From positions 35,841,956 to 35,905,955 of the forward strand of contig CM046350.1 of NCBI GenBank assembly GCA_025403435.1: a DNA stretch of 64,000 bases, written 5' to 3'. The notes under the pieces were generated by a model. It made no database searches. It worked only from the letters and a program-made list of their open reading frames with translations, and was not told the DNA's origin. This stretch comes from Artocarpus heterophyllus (lineage: Eukaryota > Streptophyta > Magnoliopsida > Rosales > Moraceae). How positions within the stretch are numbered: position 1 is the stretch's first letter; every line of letters begins with the position of its first letter. This document shows, piece by piece, positions 10,772 to 22,140 of this stretch. A program made the translations under genes and the position numbers.

Positions 10772-11086
10772 TCATCTAGGCTCCAAAACTGAAACCGTCA
10801 AACTGTTTGTAGAACACTGATCAATACGTTGTTCATCATGCTCGTTTTTACTGAATCTTCCGCCATAGAGCGGAGGCCGTCTAGGCATGGAAAGACCAAT
10901 AGCACCTTCATCACTTTTCAACATTGTAGCTACAAACGACATAGTTGGCCTGATGTGCGCATCTTCTTGAACACATAATAACCCAATATGCATGTATCTC
11001 AAAAATTCATTTGCTGGACCGGAAGAAGTTTTCAAGACCGGATCCATGAACTCGAACCCTTGTCCTTCATTCCACAACTGCCAAGC
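10772..11086 (-). CDS. CRK exon 7: kinase C-lobe and tail
   Basis: Starts [10 protein letters not shown] after acceptor TTTTCAG. It includes [17 protein letters not shown] and ends LTVSVLEPR, a CRK-like terminus, at the TGA at 10772-10774. The 3' UTR must run into the element A LTR remnant, because only 36 bp of unique sequence follow the stop. Confidence 0.9.
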   Translation of the reverse strand, partial: AWQLWNEGQGFEFMDPVLKTSSGPANEFLRYMHIGLLCVQEDAHIRPTMSFVATMLKSDEGAIGLSMPRRPPLYGGRFSKNEHDEQRIDQCSTNSLTVSVLEPR

Positions 11087-14000
11087 CTGAAAACTCACCA
11101 AATTTATAATATTATAGAAAACAATAATTGAATTAACTTGAGAAAATTGATCTCTTATCAATCTATAAAAAAGTTACAATTAATTATCTTACATGTGAAA
11201 GCAGGCAAGACGCCAGGTTTGTGAGATGAAAGCCGGTGTTCTTTTTCCCACTTAGTATCTCAAGCAAAATTACTCCATAGCTAAATACATCTGATTTTGT
11301 GGAATATAGTCCCCCCATAGCGTATTCTGGAGCCATATATCCACTTTCCAAATTAATTTTGGAAAGCACAAGTTTAGAGACAAAAAAATGGATTAGACTT
11401 TGAAACTTATACTAGAATTTTAGTAAATTTTTATAAACTTCATTATAACATTTTTATTACTGATTAAAAATTTTAAAACTATTTTAGTCTATTTGAGTTA
11501 TTTTACAAATAAGGTAACAAACAATTATAATGGAAAAGTTAGCTTTTACTATTCTTCTTCTGTTAACTAAGGCGCAAATAAAAGGTCTCTCAAACGGGCT
11601 AGTACGTACCAATCATGCACCTAGTGTATGTATATTTACAGCAAGTTTTTCATGTTGACTATTTATGACAAAGAGGTCCTTCACGTTGTTTTCGGTACTG
11701 TAAATGAAAAGAGGATAACCCTGTAAAAAGGAAAAAAAAAAAAATAGATTCTGATTATTATCCTTATTATTATCTTGAGAAGAGCATTCTGAATAGGTTT
11801 ATACCCACTAGAAGGCAGACCATTCGACGCCCCCACACAAATTTATCAGAATAAAAATAAAATACAATAAAAGTCTAAAAAAGAACAAAATGACAAATAG
11901 AAGGCTCTAAGAGCATCACCGCTATACACACACACATACACACAAGCTTCTAAGTCTTGTGAAGTATATAAATAACTCCTCTAGCTTATTCTCTCTCTCT
12001 CTCTCTCTCTCTCATGTTAGTAATTGATGTCATACACATGCAATTAATTGAAAGAGCAACAGGTTGAAAAGATGCTTACTACGTGCCAACAATTGTTTTG
12101 GTGTTTCCTTCCGTTTGATCATCAATGCCAAATATCTTGGCTACGCCAAAGTCAGCTATTTTTGGATTCATATCCCCATCTAACAATATGTTGCTTGCTT
12201 TAAGATCACGATGTATGATTCTAAGTCGAGAATCTTCATGCAGGTATAGAATGCCTCGAGCAATCCCTCCTATTATCTTACATCTTGTTGGCCAATCCAA
12301 TAGTATTCGCTTTACAGGATCTGCATTGAGAAAGAGAAAACAAAACATATATAGGAAACATTTCAGAAACAAAATTATATCCAATGTGTTGCATGTCGGA
12401 GATAACAATTCTATGTATCCTTCTAAAAATTACAAATAAAAAGGTTATAAATTCATGAGTCTAAGATGCATATAATTAGACTAGAGAAACAATATAACAT
12501 ATTGTGTATATATATTGTAATAATGGACAAACCAAATAGAAAATAATCAAGGCTTTTGTTGGGTACAAATTCGTAGACAAGCAATGTCTCTTCTCCTTCC
12601 AAGCAATACCCCAAAAGCCTCACAAGGTTTCTGTGTTGAAGTTTAGCGACTAATGCAACTTCGTTTTTAAATTGTTCTGATCCTCGCCCAGAACTACTTA
12701 ACGGCCTCTTCACAGCTATTTGTTGTCCATTAGGAAGTATACCCTGGAAATGTGTGTGTGTGTGTGTATAGACAGTGCATCATTAGTGGAACGTTCCATA
12801 TAAAGCACACATGAAAAATTTGCACTTTCAAGCAAACAAAAAAGAAGTGAAGAGACAATTAGTTAATTATAGGACAGACAAAGAAAAGAAGGATGGATAG
12901 AAGATAGGAGGGAGCTAGGCGAGAGTACTGTGAAGGTAGTTGTTAATTTTTAAGAAGTTTTTTAGCATGATACGAAGAAAGGATGACGGTTGTTCATTCC
13001 CTTTGTTTGGTATAAAAAAAAAAAAAAAGGAGGAAATGATTCACTTTTGCAAGTATAGGAGCATGAAATTTGTGTAGAGTGTATTAATAATAACAATATA
13101 TCCCGTTCCCTTAACTTTTTCATACACCCTTTCCTTCCTTCCCCAAGCTAATTCCTCCATCTGAACACACCCTACGTGCATGAGTGGAAAAAAAAAAAAA
13201 AAAAAAACCGCTGAAATACATACCTTATAAACGCCGCCAAATCCACCGCAGCCAAGCTTATTGTCATCAGAAAACTTGTTTGTAGCAGTTTCTAGGATAG
13301 TCAAGTCAAATTGCAAGGAATCTGTAGTTGTAATTTCATTTGCTGCTGTTCGTATAATCAATTTAAAAGACATATAGAGATCATCAATGTAGAATTAACA
13401 TATCTCCACTAAGTTTTCATCTATGTACTCTGAAACTAGGAACATTGGTAATCCAACCAAAATTTGTAAAACAAAAGTAATACTACTACATTGTGAGCAT
13501 ACTCGAGATTAACAATTGCAATTTGAATTTTATGAGAACCCTCTGAAGTAAGTTTGGACATGGGGTTTACCATTTTGTCGTAGAATGGCATCCTTCTTCC
13601 TTTTGGCTCTCCTTCGACGAGAAACGCAGTAGCCCAACATAAAATATGCCAACGACACAAAAATTATAGATATTACAATTGCAACAACTACTAGGGTTGA
13701 AACTCGGCCATTTCCTGCATTGCAAAATAAAATTATTTAGAGAACACTGTTCTTAGTCATGACATCTATTTGCAACGATAACTGATTTAATTTGTATGGT
13801 AATATTAGTTTAATTTTCTTTTGGATAACACTACAACAAATTTGAGATTATACGACATTTATTTAATGATTGTTTCTCAAAAACCGTCATAATAATGCGA
13901 AAAAAACACGGCTAGTTACGCCCGCGAACACGAAAACGGTCATGGTAACTGCAGGAACTACCACGGCAGTTTTTTAAAAAACCATCGTGATAAGCTACCA

Positions 14001-17000
14001 TGACGGCTTTTTAAAAAACCGTTGTGATATCTCACTTATATCCCTTTTTCCACCTCGACAATCACATACAAATCAGAAACTCACTTATAAAAAATGAACA
14101 TCGATCCCTCTGAAACAGGTATCGCCGTCCCTCTTCGCCTATAGACTTCTTAATCTCGTTTGAAATTGTAAGTTGTTTGTTAGAAATTGTTAAATTGTTA
14201 TTGATTTTTTTGTTTAATTAATCTGAAATTGAAAAATTGCAGTTGATTTTGTTATTTATTCCGTGATTATTGTGTTGTGGATCATGAGTTTGATTTATTT
14301 ATTTTATAATGGGTATGTGTAATTTGTTTTATAATGGGTGATGCTTTTGTTTAATTTTATGATTAGATCAAATATATATGCTGGGCGTATGTTAATAATT
14401 TTATTGAAAACGCTATGAAAGGCCTACCTTCCACGATGGTTTCTCAGTAGACCATCTTGGAAGGCAGGCCTTTCACAACATTTTTTGTGCTGTAAAAAAC
14501 TTTTCACGACGGTTTCTCGGTAAACCATCGTGGAAGGTTAGCCTTCCATGACGGTTTCTCGGGTAGGCCTTTCACAGCATTTTTTGTGCTGTCAAAAACC
14601 TTCCACGAAGAAACTGCCGTGGAAGGTTTTGCAGCATTAAAAATGCTGTAACACACCTTCCACGACTATTTACATGACTTTCACAACAGTTTCTTAATAA
14701 ACCGTCATGGAATCATAATTTTTGAAATCCTCCACGTGATAGATTCAACTCCACCTTTATAAATTTTGAAAAGCATGCCTAGATCCTCATTTCGAATATG
14801 CCTCTCTCTCTCTCTCTAAAAGTGCTCCCTCTCTCTCTAAAATCCCTCTCTCTCTCTCTCAAGATCACTCTCTGCCGCCGCCATCACCTCCTCGCCCCTA
14901 ATAAGCTCCCCCTCCCTCTTTGTCTCCTTTTCCCCCTAGCTCCCCCTTCCCCCCTCCCTCTCTCTCTCCTCTTCCCCCATCCCCCTTCCCCCCCTTCCCC
15001 CCCGCCCCCCCCCTTCCCCCCACCCAGCCCCCCTCGCCCCCCACCTACACCCCCGCCCCCCTCGCAACCCCTCCCCCCCTCGCCCCCCGCCTGCCCCCCT
15101 TCGGCCCCACCCAGACGCTACCCCCCCTTGCTCCCCTTCCCCCCCTTCCCCCCACCCAGGCCCCCTCGCCCCCCCTTCCCCCCTTCCAGCCCTCCTTACC
15201 CCGCACCCGTTGCCCCACCCACCCCTACCCAGCCCCTCTTGTAGCCCCCCTCGCCCGTCGCCTTCCTCACCCCTTAACTGACCCCCCTCGCCCCCACCCA
15301 GTCCCCTTGGCCGCCCCCCCTGGTTCGTTGCCCCACCCAACCCCCACCCCACCCCACCCCACCCCACCAATGTGAAATTGTGTAATGTCATTGTAAACTT
15401 GTAAAGTTGTGAATATGTGAATGTATGAAATTGTGTAATATCATTGCAAAGTTGTGAATATGTGAAATTGTGTAATTAAAATTGTAAAGTTGTGAATATA
15501 TGAAGATGTGAAATATGTAAATATTATGAAATTGTAAAATTGTGCAATTGAAATTGTGAAGATGTGAATGTGTGAAATTGTATAATTGAAATTGTAAAGT
15601 TGTGAATATGTGAAGATGTGAAAGATGTGAATATGTGAAATTGTGTAATTGAAATTATAAACTTGTGAATATGTGAAATATGTAAATATGTGTAATATGT
15701 GATTTTGTGAATATGTGTAATATGTCAACTTATAAGATGTGATTTTTAATATGTAATTGTGTAATATATCAATTTAGAATATGTTAATTTTTTACTGTAA
15801 GATAGTATTTTAATATTACTATGTTTGTGTTAGTTTTTGCTTACTTTGCACAGGTATGATGTCACTTGAGGTCGATAGTGACCAGTATGAGGACGAGTAC
15901 GAAGAGTGCACTCCATCTTCATCGCAGTATAGGAAGGGAAAGAAAGTAGTAAGCCATGAAGGCAAACTGAGTTCGATCCAAAAGTAGACTTTGAGCGAAG
16001 GGCTATATTGATGAAAAAAGTTCATCAGATGAGGAAGAAAGGTTTAAGAATTGAGGTGACATTTGATTCGAAAGGCCAACCAGAAGGTGCACTCGGCCAT
16101 GAATTAAGCAGTTGGATCAGAGTCTTTAGTCGAGAGCACGTTCCTATATGGACAAAAGATTAGAGGTCTAAGGATTTGGATAAAGTAAAAGATGTGATTT
16201 GAAGAAAGATTTATAAAGCTTTCACAATCAAGGATTGGTATAAGAAAAGGGCTTTGAAGATTTGTGGCAAATTAGCAAAGGGGTTTAGATCCAATCTCTA
16301 CATTACCTTCGTACAGCCATACCTTTCCATTCTAGAGGAGGATGAAAATATATATAAATGGCCTCCTATGGTAGTACACTACTACCCCTCCATAAATGAT
16401 GACGATTGGAAAGCTTTTGTAAGGTATTGACGTTCCACCGAATTCCAACTATTATCATTAAACGCAAGAAAAATAAGAGCAGAAAATAAATACTGCTCTA
16501 TGGTTGGCCGAGTGGGATACAGAGAGCTCGAACAATCATTGGTATGTTAATATCTTATTTGTATTATAAATATCAATTATTCTATGATAAATATGTTACT
16601 AACATAGCGTAACATAGTTAGCTAAGACAAGCGTGCTACTAACACAGGAGGAGTTGTGGGTAAAATCATGTCAAGGTCCCGATGGACAGTTTAAAAATCC
16701 AAAAGTAGTAGAAATTAGGAACTTGATTGTAAGTTTATTGAACACGAACCATTAATTTTTAATTTAATACATGTTGAAGGATCTTAAGAATAACATGGTT
16801 TTGTTGTTGTTTTACAAGATGAATACATGACGCAACAAAGTTAAGTGAGCTTCCAATCGGTCAGTAATGATGACATTTTGACGAGGGCACTAGGGAAACT
16901 AGAACATTCAAGACGTGTTCACGGTCAATCGAAGTATGTGAAGCAGTCTCAATACTTCGACCTCCAATTAGGTACTTCAAAATTGAATCCCCAAATGTCG

Positions 17001-19984
17001 AAGATGTAGATGGAACTTGCAAAACTACGAGGTCTTGTGATCGATCTCATTTCCCAAGGACATGCCAAGTCGACAGATGATAGCATCTCACAACGAAACA
17101 GCTTCAAGGCTAGTTGTAACCCTCCCACTAATGTAGCAGAAGCTCCAGAGGTCCAATTGTCGCTTCCTCGTCAAGAGTCTAAACAAGGTCAAGATTGTAG
17201 GCTCTTTGTTGATGATAGAATTAATGGTGAGTGTGTACTTGTTGTGCTTATGAAGGCGTGGATGGAGAGTCTTCCAACTGATACAGTTCATGGAAGATGT
17301 TTAGGGGAAGAAAATGTGCATGTTAGCATCACTACCATTAGAGTTAGAACAACTGAATTGCCTGTTCTAACACTTAAAGCAACAACTATGGGTGAAGCTG
17401 CCTAAAGCTTCGTCGCATGGCCAAAGAGGTTAGTTAAAGTCATCGCACTGATGAAGACTAGTCGAGTGCCTAGCCGCATTCCATAAGATCTAAGCGGAAA
17501 GAAATGCCAAAAAAAAAAAGCTTTACAATGCAAGACAATCACAACCTAAGGTAGAATAAGAACAAGAACAACCCATTACGAATGAGCCACTGCCTGCATT
17601 TAACTTTGCTTCAGTACCTCATGAATTTATACAGTTGGCTCTATACGCACATTCATTCATGCGCAATGGGTAGATGATTCTATGCTCGATACCAGTAAAT
17701 GTCACTGGCAATGAATTGCCTATCTATGTGGGGTATGAAGACGTTTACTACTTCATCAACTTTGATAAAATCAGGGTAAATTGTATCCTAGTATACCTCA
17801 GGTAATAACTTCATCCTTAATTCATAAATTTTGAAATATAGGTAGAGTTATAAGATGCTTTCATATAAATAACTGTATTGTTTTTTATTGTAGTTTTTTG
17901 GTGGAATATTGTGAGCTTCAAGGCTTGACGCAAAATTTTGACTTCCTATCTCTGACGCTTATTTCAAGTCCTACAATAGACCTACAGAGTGATTGTAGAG
18001 AGCGTGCAACGTCACTCCTCTACCTATTAGCTCAAGCACCGAGAGAGAAATTATTCTTCCTACCATACAATGTTGGAGAATATTGGATGTTGGCCCTTAT
18101 TTCGCCATGGGAGGACCAAATATATTGGTTTGATCCCCTCGGACACCCATCACGTGACGATTTCGTATCAGTCACGAGATTGTAAGTTTTAATGTTCTCT
18201 TTTAAAATTAACTATTTTGAGTTTCACATAATTGTATCATCTAGTAATTATTTAGACGTGACACATTGTTAGGGTGCTTAATGATTGGAAGCTTTAAGCG
18301 GGAAGCAGTGTCATAAACCGACCAAATGGAACGCTATATTCCAAACGTAAGTGTCCAAGACAACAAGGAAACATAGAATATGGTTTTTTTATTCTATGTT
18401 TCATGCGAGATATAATTACAAGTGGTATACAAGTCCTAAGAAGAAAAGAATTTTATATACATACGGATATACATGAAGTTAGATTAGAGTGGGTACAAGT
18501 TGTAAATAGGTATGTAATTTTTAGATAGATAGATAGAGGTAGTAGATTCACAATTGTGCAAAATGGCTAAAATGTAAATGATCTTGTAAATACCTTGTAA
18601 TTTAAATATACATCACTTTTTGTATGCAATCAGAGCCTTGTTGTAATGGACAACAAACCGGACTGGCCATCCCGTGAGAAATAAAGAATTTTTGGAAAAT
18701 TTTTTCTTGGCTTGACCAATTTTCAACGACGGTTTATAGAAAAACCGTTTTGGAAACTCTAGGCTTCCATGATGGTTTTCAAGGAAACCATCGTGGAAGC
18801 TTATCATTCCACAACGGTTTTTCCAGAAACTGTCGTGGTAGACTAAGCCCCACCACTCCTTCTTCGTGCTAGTTTTGCTCTTTCACGATGATAAAAAACT
18901 GTTGTGAAAACTCGATTTTGTACTACGACTGACGTTTTTACGACGGTTTTTTAATTGTCGTGAAATTTTTTCACAATGGTTTTAAACCGCCGTTGAATCT
19001 GCAGTCTGTTGTAGTGTAAACAAATGATTTACTTTACTTTGTAGATGCATATTTGGTCTATTATTTTGAAATAATAAATAAGTTAAAGCACCAGTACTCC
19101 TGATTGACGATAAATTTGTAACTAAGAAGTAATCATAATCGTAGATAAATTTTGTTATTTTGAAAACCATAAATAATTCTCTACTTACCTTTAGGCTTAC
19201 GTTGAGCCGAAAGCGTGGCACTGTTATGGTTGTAAAAAGGGAACAACTCGTACCTAACATTACAGCTAGGGAAAAGTATTGTCGCCCCTTCCTTTCCTTC
19301 ACAACAAGACCCAATCATCTCCATCGCATCTTTCAAACACTTTCTGCATTCACCGTTTGACAACTCCGGTGTGCACTGCACAAGGCTGTAGATTGTCTGA
19401 AACGACGCCACTTTGATCTCTTTTGTCCTAACAAACTTCCTCCTATAGTAATTCCCGTTACTATTATTGGAAGCCTCAGACAAAGCGGATTCACTCATTA
19501 TAGCCTCCTCTAGAGCCTTTCTAAAGCCCTCTTGTCTTGTCCCGTTCCACAAATCCACCACGATGCTCCTCGGTTTCTCCTCCATGATGCCGAAATATGA
19601 TCTATTTGAGTAGCGCAGCATGCATCCGTCATACCATAAAATCGCCTCCTTTTGGAAAGGGCAGCGCTCGGGGGCTTCATCGGTGGCGGTGGCCAAGCAG
19701 TCGTGGCAGGCGGCTGCGTCAAGGTCCCCGCGGCAGAGGTAGCTGCCGTAAATGGAGGCGATCGGTGGGCCCACGACTGTCTTTTGCGTGAAGAATTCTC
19801 CGTGGGATGCTGCGGAGGAGAGGGAAGAAAGGAGTTTGTTGAGGAGGAAGTGGTAAGTGGTGTTGGGGGAGAAAGTAGTTGTGTTTGAGCAAAAATTGGA
19901 GCGGTGAATTGGGATTGCTTTGCTGGTAAAGCTCAGGAGAAGTGTGGGTAGCATGAGAAAATGCATGAGGTTTGAAGGTGGCAT
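10772..19984 (-). CDS. Cysteine-rich receptor-like kinase (CRK, DUF26 type), seven exons
   Basis: Exons on the minus strand: 19189-19984, 13571-13714, 13224-13345, 12533-12743, 12083-12320, 11193-11343 and 10772-11086. The exon lengths (796, 144, 122, 211, 238, 151, 315) sum to 1977 nt. They join in frame to 658 codons plus stop, with GT-AG junctions throughout. Predicted layout: signal peptide, two extracellular Gnk2/DUF26 domains each with C-x8-C-x2-C, one transmembrane helix, a basic juxtamembrane stretch and a Ser/Thr kinase. The kinase has the Gly loop, AVK lysine, HRD, DFG and APE motifs all present. CRKs act at the plasma membrane in defence, redox and stress signalling; the ligand here is unknown. 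The start was set at the Met before a hydrophobic leader (MPPSNLMHF); an in-frame Met lies 23 codons upstream. Nothing in the coding exons looks broken. Intron 1 is enlarged to about 5.5 kb by a CACTA element. Confidence 0.9.
11193..11343 (-). CDS. CRK exon 6: P+1 loop and F helix
   Basis: Begins at GYMAPEYAM and continues [19 protein letters not shown]. Length 151 bp. The acceptor is ...TTTGGAAAG with a weak polypyrimidine tract, and the donor is GTAAGA. Confidence 0.88.
12083..12320 (-). CDS. CRK exon 5: catalytic and activation loops
   Basis: Contains [13 protein letters not shown] (the RD class of catalytic loop) and [10 protein letters not shown], so the catalytic Asp and the metal-binding Asp are both present. 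Length is 238 bp, the size I recall for this exon in other CRKs. The donor is GTAGTA and the exon ends in phase 2. Confidence 0.9.
12533..12743 (-). CDS. CRK exon 4: kinase N-lobe
   Basis: Carries the ATP-anchoring lysine (IAVKR), the alpha-C glutamate ([11 protein letters not shown]) and [18 protein letters not shown]. The donor begins GTTTGT. Length 211 bp, ending in phase 1. Confidence 0.9.
13224..13345 (-). CDS. CRK exon 3: juxtamembrane region and kinase Gly loop
   Basis: Encodes the typical CRK pre-kinase stretch ([20 protein letters not shown]) and the nucleotide-binding loop [11 protein letters not shown]. The donor is GTATGT and the exon ends in phase 0. Confidence 0.88.
13571..13714 (-). 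CDS. CRK exon 2: transmembrane helix
   Basis: The acceptor follows ...TGCAATGCAG. It encodes a hydrophobic helix ([19 protein letters not shown]) followed by the basic stop-transfer run RRRRAKRKK. The donor is GTAAAC and the exon ends in phase 1. Confidence 0.85.
13850..14710. repeat. Left subterminal repeats of the CACTA element
   Basis: Many copies in both orientations of a 10-20 bp motif resembling CCACGACGGTTTCTCGGTAA or its complement. In CACTA elements such arrays bind the element-encoded transposition protein. Confidence 0.75.
14880..15370. repeat. Extreme C-rich (plus) / G-rich (minus) tract
   Basis: Nearly 500 bp made mostly of C with T interruptions, including many C runs of five to ten bases, preceded by (CT)n at 14803-14865. 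The proline-rich (plus) and glycine-rich (minus) open frames here are composition artefacts. The CRK pre-mRNA is read from the minus strand, so it carries the G-rich version in intron 1. Confidence 0.85.
15371..15735. repeat. Degenerate minisatellite
   Basis: Irregular tandem copies of a unit around 30-40 bp built from TTGTGAATATGTGAAA and TTGTGTAATTGAAATTGTAAAG segments. It abuts the C-rich tract, within the CACTA element. Confidence 0.75.
15856..17470 (+). pseudogene. CACTA-borne plant transposase-like gene (Transposase_24 type), decayed
   Basis: Starts [10 protein letters not shown] after a plausible acceptor. Recognisable blocks across frames and stops: [24 protein letters not shown], [49 protein letters not shown] and, in the open part 17010-17405, [16 protein letters not shown] followed after a stop by FVAWPKRLV. 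This block order is what I recall for the second gene of plant CACTA elements. In-frame stops and intron-like gaps mean no full product is expected. Confidence 0.68.
17565..18510 (+). pseudogene. Ulp1-like (C48 peptidase) domain of the CACTA element, decayed
   Basis: The open stretch 17898-18185 includes [20 protein letters not shown] and IYWFDPLG, the usual layout around the catalytic His and Asp of C48 domains in plant transposons. The expected His (GxHW) is Tyr. The later Cys block (around 18355-18410) reads RIWFFYSMF, lacking the Cys. Upstream 17565-17810 ([20 protein letters not shown]) fits the domain start. Proteolytic activity is unlikely. Confidence 0.68.
18716..19000. repeat. Right subterminal repeats of the CACTA element
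   Basis: Copies of ACGACGGTTT...AAACCGT inverted motifs mirroring 13850-14710, ending at the right terminal inverted repeat (19002-19016). Confidence 0.75.
19189..19984 (-). CDS. CRK exon 1: signal peptide and two DUF26 domains
   Basis: Hydrophobic leader [13 protein letters not shown], then domain 1 with [13 protein letters not shown] and domain 2 with [13 protein letters not shown], both fitting C-x8-C-x2-C, plus several N-x-S/T sites. It ends at a canonical donor GTAAGT (19183-19188) in phase 1. Confidence 0.9.
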
Positions 19985-22135
19985 TTTGAGGATGATTAGG
20001 CCTTTTAACAACTTGTTCAACATATATTTTTCTCCTATCTCCCTATAAGACAAGATAATACGTCCAATGTTTATTTATTTAATTATTTTTTGGGTTCCTG
20101 CTGAGTTTATCTTGTGACCAATAATGTCTGGGCCATCAACCTAGACTTTAAAGCTTACAGTTCAAGGTGGGGGGTGGGGCATGTTTTTCTCTGACAATTG
20201 TGTTGAGTCGACATGTGACAATATTCTTTTTTGATAAGCGTACGTTTGTTCACCACTCATTGCTTCCATTAATAAATCCATCAACACACAATGGAGACGC
20301 ACACACTTATTAATAAGACACGTTTTTCAAAATATTCACGAGAGTCCGTCCCTCCTTTTTGATCCCAGGTTTTCACCTTTTTTACACTGATTATTTACAA
20401 AAACGAGACTCTTATTTTCGTTCATTATTTTTAAAATTAACATCACTTTGCCCCAGTTTTATGCTAACATTGAAAGCTCCACGCCTACATCTATTTTGAA
20501 ACAACAGAAACAAAAAATAAGTATTTAATATTAACTAACCTTTTTTTAATAAAACTTTCTTTTTTCAATAAAATCCGACGGCAACATGTTTTGGTCGCTG
20601 CACGTAACCTCTGTTCCCGCTAGATACCGGTGGTTATTGTTTAATAATTAGTGCAAAGTATCATGGTGGTTACTTGTCATTAACTGCAAAGTATTCTAAA
20701 TATGGTGTTATGACTAACATGACATTCTTTACAACTTTTTTTCTTATGTATAATTCAAACATAATTTGGTCGCAAGCCTATAAAGACCCTTTTGTGGTTA
20801 TATATGATGATTGGACCCACTATAGAATGTACATACAACCTAATATATTGGAACCAATGCCACAATGTAGGTATGACACTTTAATTAGACTGTCCATCCC
20901 TAGACATGACTCAATGAATCACAACCCTTGCTCATGTCAATATTTGACAAAGTCCAATTAATTGGCCCATTTCATAATCCAATTCGAAATACAAAAATAT
21001 TATTCAAACTACTTTTAGTTTAAATTTTATAAAAAAAATACTATAACAAAAATAATTAACTATAATGTATTCAGTTTGTCTTTTAACAACAACAACAACA
21101 ACAACAATAATAATAATAATATACACACACATATATAAGTTTGTCTATAATAAGATATATCTATCAATACAATATTTAACAAGTGGGAGTTCCCCAAAAC
21201 ACTATTCAAAATTTTGATGAAATTATTTTGTCCTCTAGTAGCTTTCTTTTTATTTTTTATTTAATTTAATTTTAATTTTTATTAACTTTTTTGATTGCGT
21301 TTTTCAATATAAAATCTTATATTTTTTCCTACAATCATCTCAAATATTATTCTATTACATGTAACCTTCTTAACAATATTTTATTTTTAAACTAAAAATT
21401 GCAACTCTTTATTTTTTTTTTATGAAAGTAGCATAATTATTTTAAAATAAATCTAAATATCAAAATTAAAACTTAATAAACATGTATTGCAACTAAAACA
21501 TTTATAACAAATATGAGATCATCACAAGTGATATTCACGTGCATTTTAACAAGAAGCTGATGGTGTGGGCATACATAAATATACTATACATACATATACA
21601 CTACACACTATTACACCTTTTTGTCGAGTAAAAAGAACATTGATAGGAAAATCCAAATATATTTAGTGTCATAAACACAATGTAGTAGGGTTTAAAAAAG
21701 TAACAAAGAAGAGATCCATTAAAATATTGGCTCTTTAAAGCACATAACAAGTTTTTTTGGAATGGGGAATATCATTGCTCACAGCCACAAAGAGTGATAC
21801 AAACTAAAAGACATAATGAAAGACCCAATACAACAAGAGACTTGCCTCCTAATTGAGATCAAATCTATCAGAAAACTCTAATAGCACTCAAAGGGACAGA
21901 CATATGCTTGAGGCCCGATATTGGAAAAGCACCACGACATATTGACAACGAGCATGGGTAAAGCTCTATTTGAGATAATTGTGGCACTAGGGCCACCAAC
22001 GCCCTCTCTTCCAATCAATGGATAAATGTAATCATTTTGAGGGCAAAACTCTCTAGCACTAAGGCTAGTAAAACCATCTCCAAGAAACAACTCTAGAGGC
22101 ACATAAAGCCTATATTGGCAACTTGAACGGGTAAT
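19985..22135. other. CRK upstream region and intergenic DNA
   Basis: Holds the presumed CRK promoter just right of 19984; a TATA-like TATATG on the minus strand lies about 40-50 bp upstream of the chosen ATG. A 95-codon plus frame at 20674-20961 resembles nothing I know and is probably chance. 21740-22135 has sparse coding-like composition but no recognised domain. Confidence 0.5.
21085..21150. repeat. Compound microsatellite (AAC)n(AAT)n(AC)n
   Basis: AAC units pass into AAT units and then ACACAC and TATATA, between the CRK and the solo copia LTR. Confidence 0.9.
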
Positions 22136-22140
22136 ACAGA

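Larger units (their letters stand above)
13829..19016 (+). mobile_element. CACTA (En/Spm) transposon in CRK intron 1
   Basis: Ends are CACTACAACAAATTTG at the left and ...CAGACTGTTGTAGTG-type at the right (reverse complement CACTACAACAGACTG), flanked on both sides by the 3-bp target duplication TAA (13826-13828, 19017-19019). Long subterminal arrays of ACGACGGTTTTT/AAACCGTCGTG repeats flank a plus-strand coding region, antisense to the CRK. The coding part is decayed. The 5188-bp length and single clean TSD show one insertion event; the CRK splice sites outside it are intact. Confidence 0.9.

Noticed and set aside
12125..12439. 104-codon plus-strand frame
   Set aside because: Antisense of CRK exon 5 containing the HRD and DFG motifs.
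14798..15391. 150-codon proline-rich (plus) and glycine-rich (minus) open frames
   Set aside because: Produced by C/G homopolymer composition, open in several frames at once, no domain.
19510..19888. Frames overlapping CRK exon 1 on both strands
   Set aside because: Shadows of the DUF26 exon, which has the family Cys pattern in its own frame.
20674..20961. 95-codon plus-strand frame upstream of the CRK
   Set aside because: No recognisable similarity, no conserved neighbour, AT-rich; listed only under intergenic DNA.
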